Translations under genes and position numbers: made by a program
Shown here: in pieces, positions 1 through 8,142 of the stretch
How positions within the stretch are numbered: position 1 is the first letter of the stretch
How the letters are laid out: the number at the start of each line of letters is the position of its first letter
Assembly: GCF_000826125.2 (NCBI RefSeq)
Contig: NZ_LN651371.1
Location: 110,107-174,106, forward strand
Source of the DNA: Bhargavaea cecembensis
GTDB lineage: Bacteria > Bacillota > Bacilli > Bacillales_A > Planococcaceae
Length of the DNA stretch: 64,000 nt
Direction of reading: 5' to 3'
The notes under the pieces: model-generated
The model's database searches: none
The model's input: the letters and a program-made list of their open reading frames with translations, nothing else
What the model was told of the DNA's origin: nothing

Positions 1-637
1 CCTTCACGACGATCCGGTCGATGACGACCTCGATGTCGTGTTTTTTGTTTTTATTCAGATCGATGTTGTCGTCCAGGTCGTAGATCTCGCCGTCGACCCG
101 GACGCGGACGTACCCCTGTTTCTTGATGTCTTCGAACAGCTTGGCGTGCGTCCCTTTCCGTCCGGAGATGACCGGCGCCAAAATCTGCAGCCGGGTCCGT
201 TCCGGCAGTTCCATGATCCGGTCGACCATCTGCTCGACCGTCTGGGAAGAGATCTCGATCCCGTGGTTCGGGCAGACCGGCTTCCCGACACGGGCATAAA
301 GGAGACGAAGGTAGTCGTATACCTCCGTCACCGTCCCGACCGTCGACCGCGGGTTCCGGCTCGTCGTCTTCTGGTCGATCGAAATGGCCGGCGAGAGCCC
401 CTCGATCGCATCGACGTCCGGCTTGTCCATCTGGCCGAGAAACTGGCGCGCATAGGCGGACAGCGACTCGACGTACCTCCGCTGGCCTTCCGCGTAGATC
501 GTGTCAAATGCGAGCGAGGACTTCCCGGACCCCGACAGCCCCGTCATGACGACGAGCTGGTCGCGAGGAATCGTCACATTGATGTCCTTCAGGTTGTGCG
601 CACGCGCCCCCTGAACGACGATTTCCTGGTTTTTCAT
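1..637 (-). CDS. uvrA: UvrABC excinuclease subunit A, N-terminal part (cut by window edge)
   Basis: UvrA is the damage-recognition ATPase of nucleotide excision repair and works with UvrB in the cytoplasm. The visible 212 codons start [20 protein letters not shown] and contain the Walker A motif GLSGSGKSS near residue 33, followed by the conserved [19 protein letters not shown] and [20 protein letters not shown] blocks. A CPNHG segment around residue 125 may be part of a zinc site. The ATG at 635-637 is preceded by AGAGGGG lying inside the 3' end of uvrB, with only 7 bp between the genes, so uvrB and uvrA are almost certainly co-transcribed. The rest of the gene lies beyond the left edge. Confidence 0.96.
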   Translation of the reverse strand, partial: MKNQEIVVQGARAHNLKDINVTIPRDQLVVMTGLSGSGKSSLAFDTIYAEGQRRYVESLSAYARQFLGQMDKPDVDAIEGLSPAISIDQKTTSRNPRSTVGTVTEVYDYLRLLYARVGKPVCPNHGIEISSQTVEQMVDRIMELPERTRLQILAPVISGRKGTHAKLFEDIKKQGYVRVRVDGEIYDLDDNIDLNKNKKHDIEVVIDRIVVK

Positions 638-644
638 CCGTTTG

Positions 645-2627
645 TCACCCCTCTGCTTTCAGTTCCAGTATCGTATCGCGGAGTTCGGCGGCCCGTTCGA
701 AATCGAGCGCCTTCGCCGCGTCTTTCATTTCCTTCTCGAGCGAAGCAAGGAGGCTGCCCTTCTCTTCTTTCGTCAGCTTCTTGCCTTTCGTCACTTTCTC
801 CACGTAGGTGACCGTTTCCTCGGATTCGTGCGTCGCGCGGATCGAGTCGCGGATCTGCTTCTGGATCGTTTGCGGCGTGATGCCGTGCTGTTTGTTGTAT
901 TCCATCTGGATCGAGCGACGGCGCTTCGTCTCGTCGATCGCCGCCCGCATCGAATCGGTCATCCGGTCCGCGTACATGATGACCTTGCCGTTCGCGTTCC
1001 GCGCGGCGCGGCCGATCGTCTGGATGAGCGAGCGCTCGGAGCGGAGGAACCCTTCCTTGTCCGCATCGAGGATCGTCACGAGCGACACTTCGGGAATGTC
1101 GAGCCCTTCCCGCAGAAGGTTGATCCCGACGAGGACATCATACGTGCCGAGCCGGAGCTCGCGGATGATCTCGGTCCGCTCAAGCGTCTTGATCTCCGAG
1201 TGGAGGTAGTTGACCTTGATGCCGGCCTCTTTCAGGTAATCGGTGAGGTCTTCGGACATTTTCTTCGTGAGCGTCGTGACGAGCACGCGCTCATTTTTCG
1301 CCACCCGCTCCTGGATTTCGTCGATCAGGTCATCGATCTGTCCTTCGATCGGGCGGACGTCGATCTCCGGATCGAGGAGACCGGTCGGCCGGATGATCTG
1401 CTCGATCATTTCCGGCGTATGCTCGATCTCGTAGGGCCCCGGCGTCGCCGAGACGTAGATCGCCTCGTGGACGCGGTTCTCGAATTCCTCGAACCGGAGC
1501 GGACGGTTATCGAGCGCGGACGGCAGGCGGAACCCGTGGTCGACGAGCACCTGCTTGCGTGCCTGGTCCCCGTTGAACATCCCGCGGATCTGCGGGAGCG
1601 TCACGTGGCTTTCATCGATGACGAGAAGGAAATCGTCCGGAAAATAGTCGAACAGCGTATACGGCGTCGCACCCGGCGGCTTCAGGTTCAGATGGCGGGA
1701 ATAGTTCTCGATCCCCGAGCAGAACCCCATCTCCTTCATCATCTCGATGTCATAGCGGGTCCGCTGCTCCAGCCGCTGGGCTTCGAGCAGCTTGTCCTGG
1801 GAGCGGAGGACCTTCAGCTGTTCCTCAAGCTCCACCTCGATGTTGGCGATCGCCTTCACCATCCGCTCTTCCCGCGCGACGAAGTGGGACGCCGGGAAGA
1901 TGGCGACGTGGTCCCGGTCGCCGTAGATCTCGCCCGTCAGCGCATCGACTTCGCGCAGCCGGTCGATCTCGTCGCCGAAAAACTCGATCCGGATGCAACG
2001 CTCATCGCGCGAAGCCGGGATGATCTCGACGACATCCCCGCGCACGCGGAACGTCCCGCGCGTGAAGTTCATATCATTTCTCGTGTACTGGATGTCGACG
2101 AACCTGCGGAGCAGCTCGTTGCGGCTGATCTCCATGCCGGTCCGCAGCGACACGAGCATGTCCCCGTACTCGGACGGATTCCCGAGGCCGTAGATGCACG
2201 ACACCGACGCCACGATGAGCACGTCATTGCGCTCAAATAAAGCAGACGTGGCCGCGTGGCGGAGCTTGTCGATCTCGTCGTTGATGCTCGCATCCTTCTC
2301 GATGAACGTATCCGTCTGCGGCACATACGCCTCCGGCTGATAATAATCGTAGAAACTGACGAAATACTCGACTGCATTATTAGGAAAGAACTCTTTGAAC
2401 TCGCTGTACAGCTGCCCGGCGAGCGTCTTGTTGTGCGCCATGACGAGCGTCGGCTTGTTCACTTCGGTGAGCACGTTCGAAACGGTGAACGTCTTCCCCG
2501 TTCCGGTCGCCCCGAGCAGCGTCTGATGCTTCCGTCCCGCCTTCAGCCCGCCGACAAGCTGCTCGATCGCCTTCGGCTGGTCACCCTGAGGCGTGTAAGG
2601 TGCCTGTAAATCAAATGATCGGACCAT
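645..2627 (-). CDS. uvrB: UvrABC excinuclease subunit B
   Basis: UvrB is the helicase-like subunit that receives damage from UvrA and positions UvrC. The 660-residue product has the Walker A motif [10 protein letters not shown] near residue 40, the beta-hairpin region [20 protein letters not shown], the DESHV box, the helicase motif [17 protein letters not shown] and the QTIGRAARN motif. It ends in a UVR domain ([14 protein letters not shown]) that contacts UvrC. The longest frame begins ten codons earlier, but the ATG at 2625-2627 has AAGGGG about seven bases upstream and gives the usual MVRSFDL start and family length. It is first in the uvrB-uvrA operon. Confidence 0.97.
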   Translation of the reverse strand: MVRSFDLQAPYTPQGDQPKAIEQLVGGLKAGRKHQTLLGATGTGKTFTVSNVLTEVNKPTLVMAHNKTLAGQLYSEFKEFFPNNAVEYFVSFYDYYQPEAYVPQTDTFIEKDASINDEIDKLRHAATSALFERNDVLIVASVSCIYGLGNPSEYGDMLVSLRTGMEISRNELLRRFVDIQYTRNDMNFTRGTFRVRGDVVEIIPASRDERCIRIEFFGDEIDRLREVDALTGEIYGDRDHVAIFPASHFVAREERMVKAIANIEVELEEQLKVLRSQDKLLEAQRLEQRTRYDIEMMKEMGFCSGIENYSRHLNLKPPGATPYTLFDYFPDDFLLVIDESHVTLPQIRGMFNGDQARKQVLVDHGFRLPSALDNRPLRFEEFENRVHEAIYVSATPGPYEIEHTPEMIEQIIRPTGLLDPEIDVRPIEGQIDDLIDEIQERVAKNERVLVTTLTKKMSEDLTDYLKEAGIKVNYLHSEIKTLERTEIIRELRLGTYDVLVGINLLREGLDIPEVSLVTILDADKEGFLRSERSLIQTIGRAARNANGKVIMYADRMTDSMRAAIDETKRRRSIQMEYNKQHGITPQTIQKQIRDSIRATHESEETVTYVEKVTKGKKLTKEEKGSLLASLEKEMKDAAKALDFERAAELRDTILELKAEG

Positions 2628-2780
2628 GGTCTGTCCCCTTCCGGTTTTCACGTTCATTGTGTCACTATCCTACCATATTCCCCTTCGTTTCACGAACAAA
2701 AAGCGAACAGGTGTTTTAATGAGGGGAACAGCAGGAAATGCAAGGGGAAATTTGAGGGAGGTTCGGGGTGGGAGGAGCAT

Positions 2781-2864
2781 GAGTGACGCGAGTTCGGCTG
2801 CGAGTGACGCAAGTTGGGGCTCGAGTGACGCAAGTTTGGTCGCGAGTGACGCGAGTTGGCCTCC
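2781..2864 (+). repeat. 21-bp tandem repeat array A (4 units, GAGTGACGC type)
   Basis: Four head-to-tail units of exactly 21 bp start at 2781, 2802, 2823 and 2844. Each begins GAGTGACGCRAGTT, followed by a more variable seven bases. The array lies between the terminator of the IDEAL-domain gene and the uvrB start. The same unit type recurs at 48238-48321. Confidence 0.9.
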
Positions 2865-2954
2865 AATCGCATCTTCTGTTTCGGTTGCCCCCCCTGCACT
2901 GGGCGTTTCCGCAGGTTGGATATGCGCCCGGAAAATCCGCTTAAAAACAGCGAA

Positions 2955-3006
2955 CGCAAAACCGCCCGCTCCCAGGGCATCATTCCCTGACATGCGGACG
3001 GTTCCG
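2955..3006 (-). terminator. Terminator of the IDEAL-domain gene
   Basis: Read on the minus strand, AACCGTCCGC pairs with GCGGGCGGTT (one mismatch), enclosing an inner CAGGG/CCCTG stem, and is followed by a short T-rich tail. Confidence 0.6.
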
Positions 3007-3054
3007 GATCTTCATTTGGCTTCAACGGTCGTTCCTCCAATGGGTTGCGGCGTG

Positions 3055-3300
3055 TCAGTTCCCCGTGACGAGGTCGTCATCGAGGGTCTTCAATTGAGCG
3101 GTGTAGTCGAGGAAACCGGCTTTATCTCTCCGGTCGAGCGCCTCGTCGATCAAGCCGAGGAGACGGTTCCTCATCTGGTCGCGGTGCACATGCTTGAGGA
3201 ACAGATCCATGTAAATGTCATTAAGCAGCTGCTCCCCCTGGCTCGCCCTGCCCTTGCCGACGGCCTTCAAAAACTCTGCGTACGAATAATACTGTTCCAT
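3055..3300 (-). CDS. Small IDEAL-domain protein
   Basis: An 81-residue soluble protein starting MEQYYSYAEFLKAVGKGRAS. Its C-terminal half, LLGLIDEALDRRDKAGFLDY followed by TAQLKTL, matches the IDEAL domain found in small Firmicutes proteins and at the C-terminus of some larger ones; the role of the domain is not well defined. The longest frame is 27 codons longer, but the ATG at 3298-3300 sits just after an AGGTGG ribosome-binding site. It is transcribed divergently from comK and is probably monocistronic, with a terminator at 2955-3006. Confidence 0.65.
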   Translation of the reverse strand: MEQYYSYAEFLKAVGKGRASQGEQLLNDIYMDLFLKHVHRDQMRNRLLGLIDEALDRRDKAGFLDYTAQLKTLDDDLVTGN

Positions 3301-3414
3301 TCCCTTCACCACCTGGCTCTTTTTCCTATTATATATGCAGGGAGGCGGTGGATGCAACTCCTTTTTTAGAAATTTCAACATTCGCGCTTTATTGCAAAGA
3401 GTAAGAAATAAGTC

Positions 3415-3442
3415 TTGTCTTAATCCCAGTTTCAGCTACAAT
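3415..3442 (+). promoter_or_regulatory. Candidate sigma-A promoter of comK
   Basis: TTGTCT and TACAAT are separated by 16 bp and lie 35 bp upstream of the comK ATG. The match is reasonable but was judged by eye. Confidence 0.45.
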
Positions 3443-3476
3443 AGGATATACAATGAACGTTTGAGGGGGCGCGGGC

Positions 3477-3989
3477 ATGGAAATCAAAAAACTGTCATCT
3501 CCGTACTTTATCACCTTCGATACACTTTCTCTGGAGCCGACCAAAGTGGATGGAAAGCCGTACACGATCGTTACCGAAAAAAAAGAACAATTTCTGCTGG
3601 AAAGAAGGCCGCTCTATAATCTCAAGAAATCGTGTGAACTGTACGGCACCACACTGCGCCAGGCCGTCCAAACTTCAAGCCGGCTCATCGGAAACCATCA
3701 TAAAGTGCCGGTGCTCATCGTTCAGGACCTCGGGATGCCCTGCATTCTGATGCCCACGCTCTCGCCGCAGTCGGAGGCGAACATCTGGATCGCCCTCCAC
3801 GGCGTCGATGATTATTGGGGAGACTCCGCCGGCTGTGAAATCCGGCTCGAAAATGGAAACATCATCGAAACGGATGTGTCTGTCCAGACGATGAACAGAC
3901 AATACGCGCTCGCCTGCCGCCTCGACAAGAAGTTCTCGCGCATGCAGTATTTCTTGCGGCATCCCGGATTCAACCGGGAGTTCACCTGA
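3477..3989 (+). CDS. comK: ComK-family competence transcription factor
   Basis: ComK activates the DNA-uptake (late competence) genes in Bacilli by binding A/T-rich K-boxes. The 170-residue product shows the family core: LERRPLYNLKKSCELYGTTL, then HKVPVLIVQDLGMPCILMPT, which parallels the HKPPI...FLFPTLS segment of B. subtilis ComK, then a WIALHGV segment. It is about 20 residues shorter than B. subtilis ComK and lacks most of its charged C-terminal tail, so MecA/ClpC-type control through that tail may differ. The ATG is preceded by GAGGGGG. It converges on the YhjD-like gene with 6 bp between the stop codons and no clear terminator. Confidence 0.85.
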   Translation: MEIKKLSSPYFITFDTLSLEPTKVDGKPYTIVTEKKEQFLLERRPLYNLKKSCELYGTTLRQAVQTSSRLIGNHHKVPVLIVQDLGMPCILMPTLSPQSEANIWIALHGVDDYWGDSAGCEIRLENGNIIETDVSVQTMNRQYALACRLDKKFSRMQYFLRHPGFNREFT

Positions 3990-3995
3990 TCCTCC

Positions 3996-4367
3996 TCAAA
4001 GACAAATCGCCCGGTCCCCCATCGTCAGGTAAACTCCTAGCAGCTCCTCCGACCGGTTTCTCAGACGGACGTTGAGATAGCGGCGGCGGTCTTCATATCC
4101 TTCGTGAATGAATACATATTCCGTGAACATGTCGTCATGATCGCCCTTGATGAGCTTCATCGAGCGCCGGCGCATGTACAGGCGGGATTCTTTCAGGTCC
4201 TTCTGCACGAGCTTTTCGGCCTCCGCCACCATGGCGAGGTACGGACGCTTGAGCTTGAACGGGCCTGTTTCGAATGCCTTCTTGTCGCGCTCCAGGATGA
4301 TGAGCAGCATCGGCAGGTAGATCAGGTTTTCAAAATGGGGCAGCGCCTCCGACGGAATGAGCGGCAT
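3996..4367 (-). CDS. Conserved hypothetical protein, YhjD-like
   Basis: A 123-residue soluble, basic protein of unknown function. It begins MPLIPSEALPHFENLIYLPM and has a central block LKRPYLAMVAEAEKLVQKDL followed by a charged region with MRRRSMKLIKGDHDD. The layout resembles B. subtilis YhjD from memory, so the family call is tentative. No signal peptide or membrane segment is visible. It converges with comK, and its 5' end faces the enoyl-CoA hydratase. Confidence 0.5.
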   Translation of the reverse strand: MPLIPSEALPHFENLIYLPMLLIILERDKKAFETGPFKLKRPYLAMVAEAEKLVQKDLKESRLYMRRRSMKLIKGDHDDMFTEYVFIHEGYEDRRRYLNVRLRNRSEELLGVYLTMGDRAICL

Positions 4368-4534
4368 GATCCCTTCCTCCTTTTCTTCAGAAAGAAAAGA
4401 ACGTCTGTTCGTATTTATATCTTACCCCAACTCCGGGCATGTATGCAATGGCCATTTTCTCCCGCCTGGTGGCGAATTTTGGCGCGTCATGGTATGTTTT
4501 ACGAAACGGGGGATTTCATAAGGGGGAATTTCAC

Positions 4535-5311
4535 ATGGAAACAATTCGCTATGAACAGAAGGGCCATCTCGGCATCATCACGCTCGACCGCCCGTCTTCG
4601 ATGAATGCATTCAACTATGACATGGTGTCAGAGCTCGGCCAGGTGATCGAATCGGTCCGCATCAACCCGGACATCCGCGTTGTTCTCCTCACGGGCGGAA
4701 ACGGGCGCGCCTTCAGCGTCGGCGCCGACCTGAAGGAACGGAAGACGCTCACCGACGAGCAGGTGAAGCGCAATCTGTACAAAATGGGCGAAGTGTTCAC
4801 GATGATCGAGAAGCTGCCGCAGCCGACGATCGCCATGATCAACGGCTTCGCATTCGGCGGCGGGATGGAGCTCGCGCTCGCCTGTGACTTTCGCATCGCT
4901 TCCTCTGAAGCAAAGATGGGTCTCACCGAAACGGGACTCGCGATCATCCCGGGGGCAGGCGGCACGCAGCGGCTCCCGCGGCTCATCGGCGAGGCGAAGG
5001 CGCTCGAGCTCATCCTGACGGCCAAGCGCATGACGGCCGAAGAAGCATACGGCTACGGCGTCGTCACAAAAGTCGCCGACCCGGACAACCTTTGGGAGAC
5101 GGCGGGCGAACTCACCGACAGCCTCCTCGCCAACGGCCCGGTCGCCCTCCAGCAGGCGAAGTTCGCCGTGAAGAACGGCATGAACGCCGACCTGCAGACC
5201 GGCCTCGCGATCGAGCGGAAGGCATACGAAGTGACAATCCCGACCGAAGACCGGATCGAGGCACTGAATGCGTTCGCCGAAAAGCGGAAGCCGGAGTTCA
5301 AGGGGAAATAA
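4535..5311 (+). CDS. Enoyl-CoA hydratase/isomerase family protein
   Basis: A 258-residue crotonase-fold enzyme expected to hydrate trans-2-enoyl-CoA in fatty-acid or related acyl-CoA degradation. Seen in order: LGIITLDRPSSMNAFN, the oxyanion-hole segment FSVGADLKER, INGFAFGGGMELALACDFRI, and MGLTETGLAIIPGAGGTQRL, which carries the two glutamates expected of an active hydratase. The longest frame starts 32 codons earlier, but the ATG at 4535 follows AAGGGGGAA and gives the normal METIRYEQ start. It is monocistronic with a terminator at 5326-5355. Exact substrate is not predictable. Confidence 0.88.
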   Translation: METIRYEQKGHLGIITLDRPSSMNAFNYDMVSELGQVIESVRINPDIRVVLLTGGNGRAFSVGADLKERKTLTDEQVKRNLYKMGEVFTMIEKLPQPTIAMINGFAFGGGMELALACDFRIASSEAKMGLTETGLAIIPGAGGTQRLPRLIGEAKALELILTAKRMTAEEAYGYGVVTKVADPDNLWETAGELTDSLLANGPVALQQAKFAVKNGMNADLQTGLAIERKAYEVTIPTEDRIEALNAFAEKRKPEFKGK

Positions 5312-5325
5312 AACAAGATAGAAGA

Positions 5326-5355
5326 AACCGCCGGACAAGCCGTCCCGGCGGTTTT
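5326..5355 (+). terminator. Terminator after enoyl-CoA hydratase gene
   Basis: AACCGCCGG and CCGGCGGTT form a 9-bp stem followed by a T run. Confidence 0.85.
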
Positions 5356-5434
5356 TCAATTGAATCAGGAGCTTTGGGAGGGATGATGATCATAAGCGAC
5401 ACACTCGGGCGCGAAAGCGTCAACAACATAAAAC

Positions 5435-5893
5435 TTAATCCCAATAATTAAATATAATTTCTCCAACCGTTTTTGGTTTCCAATAGGCAGCTTGTTTCAA
5501 TTCGGCTTGATGTAAGGTATTTTCATTTTCGATGATAATGTTTTTACCTTGCTGCCGATACTTTACAGGCTCGTTCAGCTGTTCAAAACATAATACTTTA
5601 TAATACGGACTGAAGATATTTGATAGCTCAATATCATCATTGAAAGGAAAGTTACGTTCATCTGCTTGACGGGAAGATGTAAACGCAACGAATGGATATT
5701 GGCTGTTAAGAAGGACGTGAACCCTTTTATTTTTCACGTTAATGATACATTCGTAAAAACTCTTCACAAAACCTTGGGTTTCAACAACTTCCACTTCATC
5801 TGAATCCAATAATGAATAACAAACTGCCTTAAACTCGCTCTCTTTAATTGATGGCGCTGGTAGAAACCCAGTAATTCCTGAACGTAAAATCAT
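5435..5893 (-). CDS. Conserved hypothetical protein, AT-rich gene
   Basis: A 152-residue soluble protein I do not recognise. It begins MILRSGITGFLPAPSIKE and has no signal peptide, transmembrane segment or obvious catalytic motif; aromatic and acidic residues are frequent near the C-terminus (AAYWKPKTVGEIIFNYWD). The reading frame is clearly more A+T-rich than the flanking genes, which suggests acquisition by transfer. The ATG is preceded by AAGGGGA. A possible 3' gene remnant lies just upstream (5954-6061). Confidence 0.6.
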   Translation of the reverse strand: MILRSGITGFLPAPSIKESEFKAVCYSLLDSDEVEVVETQGFVKSFYECIINVKNKRVHVLLNSQYPFVAFTSSRQADERNFPFNDDIELSNIFSPYYKVLCFEQLNEPVKYRQQGKNIIIENENTLHQAELKQAAYWKPKTVGEIIFNYWD

Positions 5894-5953
5894 CCGTATC
5901 TCCCCTTAAAAACAGTACCTTGCTTCCCTGCAAATCGGCCCGGTTGTTGAACA

Positions 5954-6061
5954 TCAGTCTTCATAGATATTCAGCGTGACGCGCCACAACGCCATGACAT
6001 CAAGTGACCCCGTCCAAATCACGTCAATGTGAATCAGATCGTCGGCTTCCGCATCTCCCAA
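5954..6061 (-). pseudogene. Short open frame or 3' gene remnant
   Basis: An open frame of 35 codons ends in WRVTLNIYED followed by TGA. It is closed upstream by an in-frame TAA and has no ATG start; a TTG at 6059-6061 sits eight bases after GAGG. The tail looks like real protein sequence (DLIHIDVIWTGSLDVMAL), so this is either a 35-residue TTG-start gene or the surviving end of a deleted gene. The function is unknown. Confidence 0.3.
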
Positions 6062-6091
6062 CTGTAACGCCTCACTCGCCCTTTATTCAGC

Positions 6092-6122
6092 AAAAGACGA
6101 TGCCGCTGCAGGCATCGTCTTT
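6092..6122 (-). terminator. Terminator of acyl-CoA ligase gene
   Basis: AAAGACGATGCC and GGCATCGTCTTT form a 12-bp stem with T residues on the minus-strand side, directly after the stop codon at 6131. Confidence 0.85.
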
Positions 6123-6130
6123 CCACGAAA

Positions 6131-7723
6131 TCAGTTCACCTTCCTTGCCCCTTCCCAGAACATCTCCCGGAGCTTGAACTTCTGGAGTTTGCCCGTTGCG
6201 GTCTTCGGGAGTTCATCGACGATCTCCACCGACTTCGGTGCCTTGAAGTGGGCCATGTTGTCGCGGCAGTAGGTGATGATGTCGGCTTCCGTTGCGGAGT
6301 GGCCGTCTTTGAGTACGACGATCGCCTTCGGCACTTCCCCCCACTTTTCGTCCGGCACCGCGATGACGGCGGCTTCGATGACGGACGGGTGGCGGTAGAG
6401 CACGCCTTCGATTTCGGTCGAGGAGATGTTCTCGCCGCCGGAGATGATCATGTCTTTCGCACGGTCGCGGATTTCGATGTAGCCGTCCGGGTAAGTGACG
6501 GCGAGGTCGCCCGTATGGAACCAGCCGTTTTTGATGGCGTCGGCGGTCTTTTCCGGATCTTTGTAGTAGCCGTCCATGACGACGTTTCCGCGTGTGATGA
6601 TTTCGCCGAGTTCCTGGCCGTCCCAGTCGACTTCGGTGCCGTCTTCGCGGACAACTTTCGTCTCGCCGTTGAAGGCGAGCTCGATGCCCTGGCGCGCCTT
6701 GATCATCGCCTGTTCGTCGGCCGTCTTGTCGTCGAATTCCTGTTTCCATTCATTGTACAGGATAAACGGCGACGTCTCGGTCAGGCCGTACACGTGCATC
6801 ATGTTGAGGCCGAGCAGGTCCTGCGCACGTCCGATGAGGGCAGCGGCAGGCGGCGATCCGGCCGTCGCCATGCGCGGATTCACGGAGAGCTCCACTTCCT
6901 GCGCTTTCGGTTCGTTGACGAGCATGTTGACGACGGTCGGCGCGCCGCAGAGCAGGCTGATCTTCCTGTCTTCGAACAAGTCGAGGATGACGGACGGGAC
7001 GACCTTGCGGAGGCATACATGGGTCGCGCCCGTCGCCGTGATCGCCCAGACGCCGCCCCAGCCGTTCGCGTGGAACATCGGAAGCGTGTGCAGGTAAACG
7101 TCATCATGATGGACCCCGAGGTGATACATGAAGTTGGCGGCATTCAGATAGTTGCCGCGGTGCGTCAGCATGACGCCCTTCGGCCTCGACGTTGTGCCGC
7201 TCGTGTAATTGAGTGTCAGGAGCTGGTTTTCGTCGATCTCCGCGTACGGAACAGGCGCATCCTCCGGAATTTCCCGGATGAACGTTTCATAATCGACCGC
7301 AGCCAGTCCATTCGTCTCGCCTTCCACTTCAACGACGATGATCTTCTCGAGCGAAAGCCGGTCCCGGATCTCCTCGATCGGCGCGCTGAACTCCTCGTCG
7401 ACGATGAGCATCTTCGCGTCGCTGTGATTAATGATGTATTCCATGTCTGATGCGGTGACCCGGTAGTTGAGCGGCACCATGACCGCGCCCATCTGGCAGA
7501 TGCCGTAGAAGCACTCGAGCATGTAGTGGGTGTTCGGCAGCATGACCGCCACGTGGTCCCCTTCGCGGATCCCCGCCTCTTGAAGAGCAACCGACAGCCG
7601 GTCCGCCCGCTCCCCGAATTCCTTGTAAGTGAATTCCTTGTCCCCGTCGATCACGGCGACCTTCTCTGGGTAATACTTCAGCGCCCTACGCTTCCAGTCC
7701 ATCGGTGTCAATGCAGCAAACAT
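6131..7723 (-). CDS. AMP-dependent acyl-CoA synthetase (fatty-acid--CoA ligase type)
   Basis: A 530-residue adenylate-forming enzyme that activates a carboxylic acid to its CoA thioester using ATP. Seen: the phosphate-binding loop YTSGTTSRPKGVMLTH, the adenine-binding block GLTETSPF, the hinge motif GWFHTGDLAVTYPDGYIEIRD followed by RAKDMIISGGENIS, and the catalytic lysine region PKTATGKLQKFKLRE. Overall it resembles medium- or long-chain fatty-acid ligases of the FadD/AlkK type, but chain length cannot be read from the sequence. The gene stands alone with a terminator at 6092-6122 and a perfect 20-bp palindrome upstream, so it probably has its own repressor. Confidence 0.85.
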   Translation of the reverse strand: MFAALTPMDWKRRALKYYPEKVAVIDGDKEFTYKEFGERADRLSVALQEAGIREGDHVAVMLPNTHYMLECFYGICQMGAVMVPLNYRVTASDMEYIINHSDAKMLIVDEEFSAPIEEIRDRLSLEKIIVVEVEGETNGLAAVDYETFIREIPEDAPVPYAEIDENQLLTLNYTSGTTSRPKGVMLTHRGNYLNAANFMYHLGVHHDDVYLHTLPMFHANGWGGVWAITATGATHVCLRKVVPSVILDLFEDRKISLLCGAPTVVNMLVNEPKAQEVELSVNPRMATAGSPPAAALIGRAQDLLGLNMMHVYGLTETSPFILYNEWKQEFDDKTADEQAMIKARQGIELAFNGETKVVREDGTEVDWDGQELGEIITRGNVVMDGYYKDPEKTADAIKNGWFHTGDLAVTYPDGYIEIRDRAKDMIISGGENISSTEIEGVLYRHPSVIEAAVIAVPDEKWGEVPKAIVVLKDGHSATEADIITYCRDNMAHFKAPKSVEIVDELPKTATGKLQKFKLREMFWEGARKVN

Positions 7724-7748
7724 GTCCCCGTCCCCCTTCGAATTTGTC

Positions 7749-7768
7749 TATACTATTTGAATAGTATA
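7749..7768. promoter_or_regulatory. Palindromic operator upstream of acyl-CoA ligase
   Basis: TATACTATTTGAATAGTATA has 9-bp arms around a 2-bp centre and lies 25 bp upstream of the ligase start. It differs from the FadR box at 26188, so a different, probably TetR-like, regulator is implied. Confidence 0.6.
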
Positions 7769-7814
7769 ACAATATAGAATCAAAATCGCTACAGCCGATA
7801 ATCAATCTTTGATT

Positions 7815-7860
7815 CCAAAAAGAATACCCGGCCGGCGCGCAGAGCAAAGCCGTCGGGTAT
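7815..7860 (-). terminator. Minus-strand terminator after small membrane frame
   Basis: On the minus strand ATACCCGACGGC pairs with GCCGGCCGGGTAT, with mismatches, followed by TTCTTTTT. It shows that the frame at 7872-8066 is, or was, transcribed. Confidence 0.65.
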
Positions 7861-7871
7861 GCAGGTTTTAT

Positions 7872-8066
7872 TCAAATCAGGAGCAGGTACAGGCCCATCA
7901 GCAAGAAAGAAAGGACGGCGACGCACAGGCTGTACGCGTTCGACGAATGACGGACGGCTTCGGGGTAAATCTCCTTCACGGCAATCCGGTAGATCATGCC
8001 GACCGACAGGCTGATCAAAAAAGCGGACAGGTGGAGGTGTTCATCATTATGTTCACAGACCGGTGG
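7872..8066 (-). pseudogene. Small membrane protein frame without a start codon
   Basis: A 64-codon open frame encodes two hydrophobic stretches, AFLISLSVGMIYRIAVKEIY and later LCVAVLSFLLMGLYLLL, and is followed by its own terminator. No ATG occurs before the middle of the frame, and the in-frame upstream codon is a stop. ATG codons do lie just upstream but in another frame, so a small frameshift or 5' truncation is likely. It could alternatively use a weak TTG. It is divergent from the P450 gene. Confidence 0.35.
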
Positions 8067-8142
8067 CTATGTATGGTAGATTAGCGGAGCAAGTAAGAGG
8101 GAATTTATAAAGAAGGATCAAGCCCAGAGGAGGAAGAACGAC

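Noticed and set aside
642-2240. Long plus-strand frame opposite uvrB
   Set aside because: Mirror frame of a conserved gene with high G+C codon use; no start signal and no family resemblance. The same applies to long opposite frames over the acyl-CoA ligases, P450, hemE-hemH, aceA-aceB and the M20 gene.
2670-3040. Minus-strand frames reading through array A as heptads (LASLATKLASLEPQ)
   Set aside because: Period-21 repeats are open in several frames by arithmetic; no ribosome-binding site and no conserved flanks.
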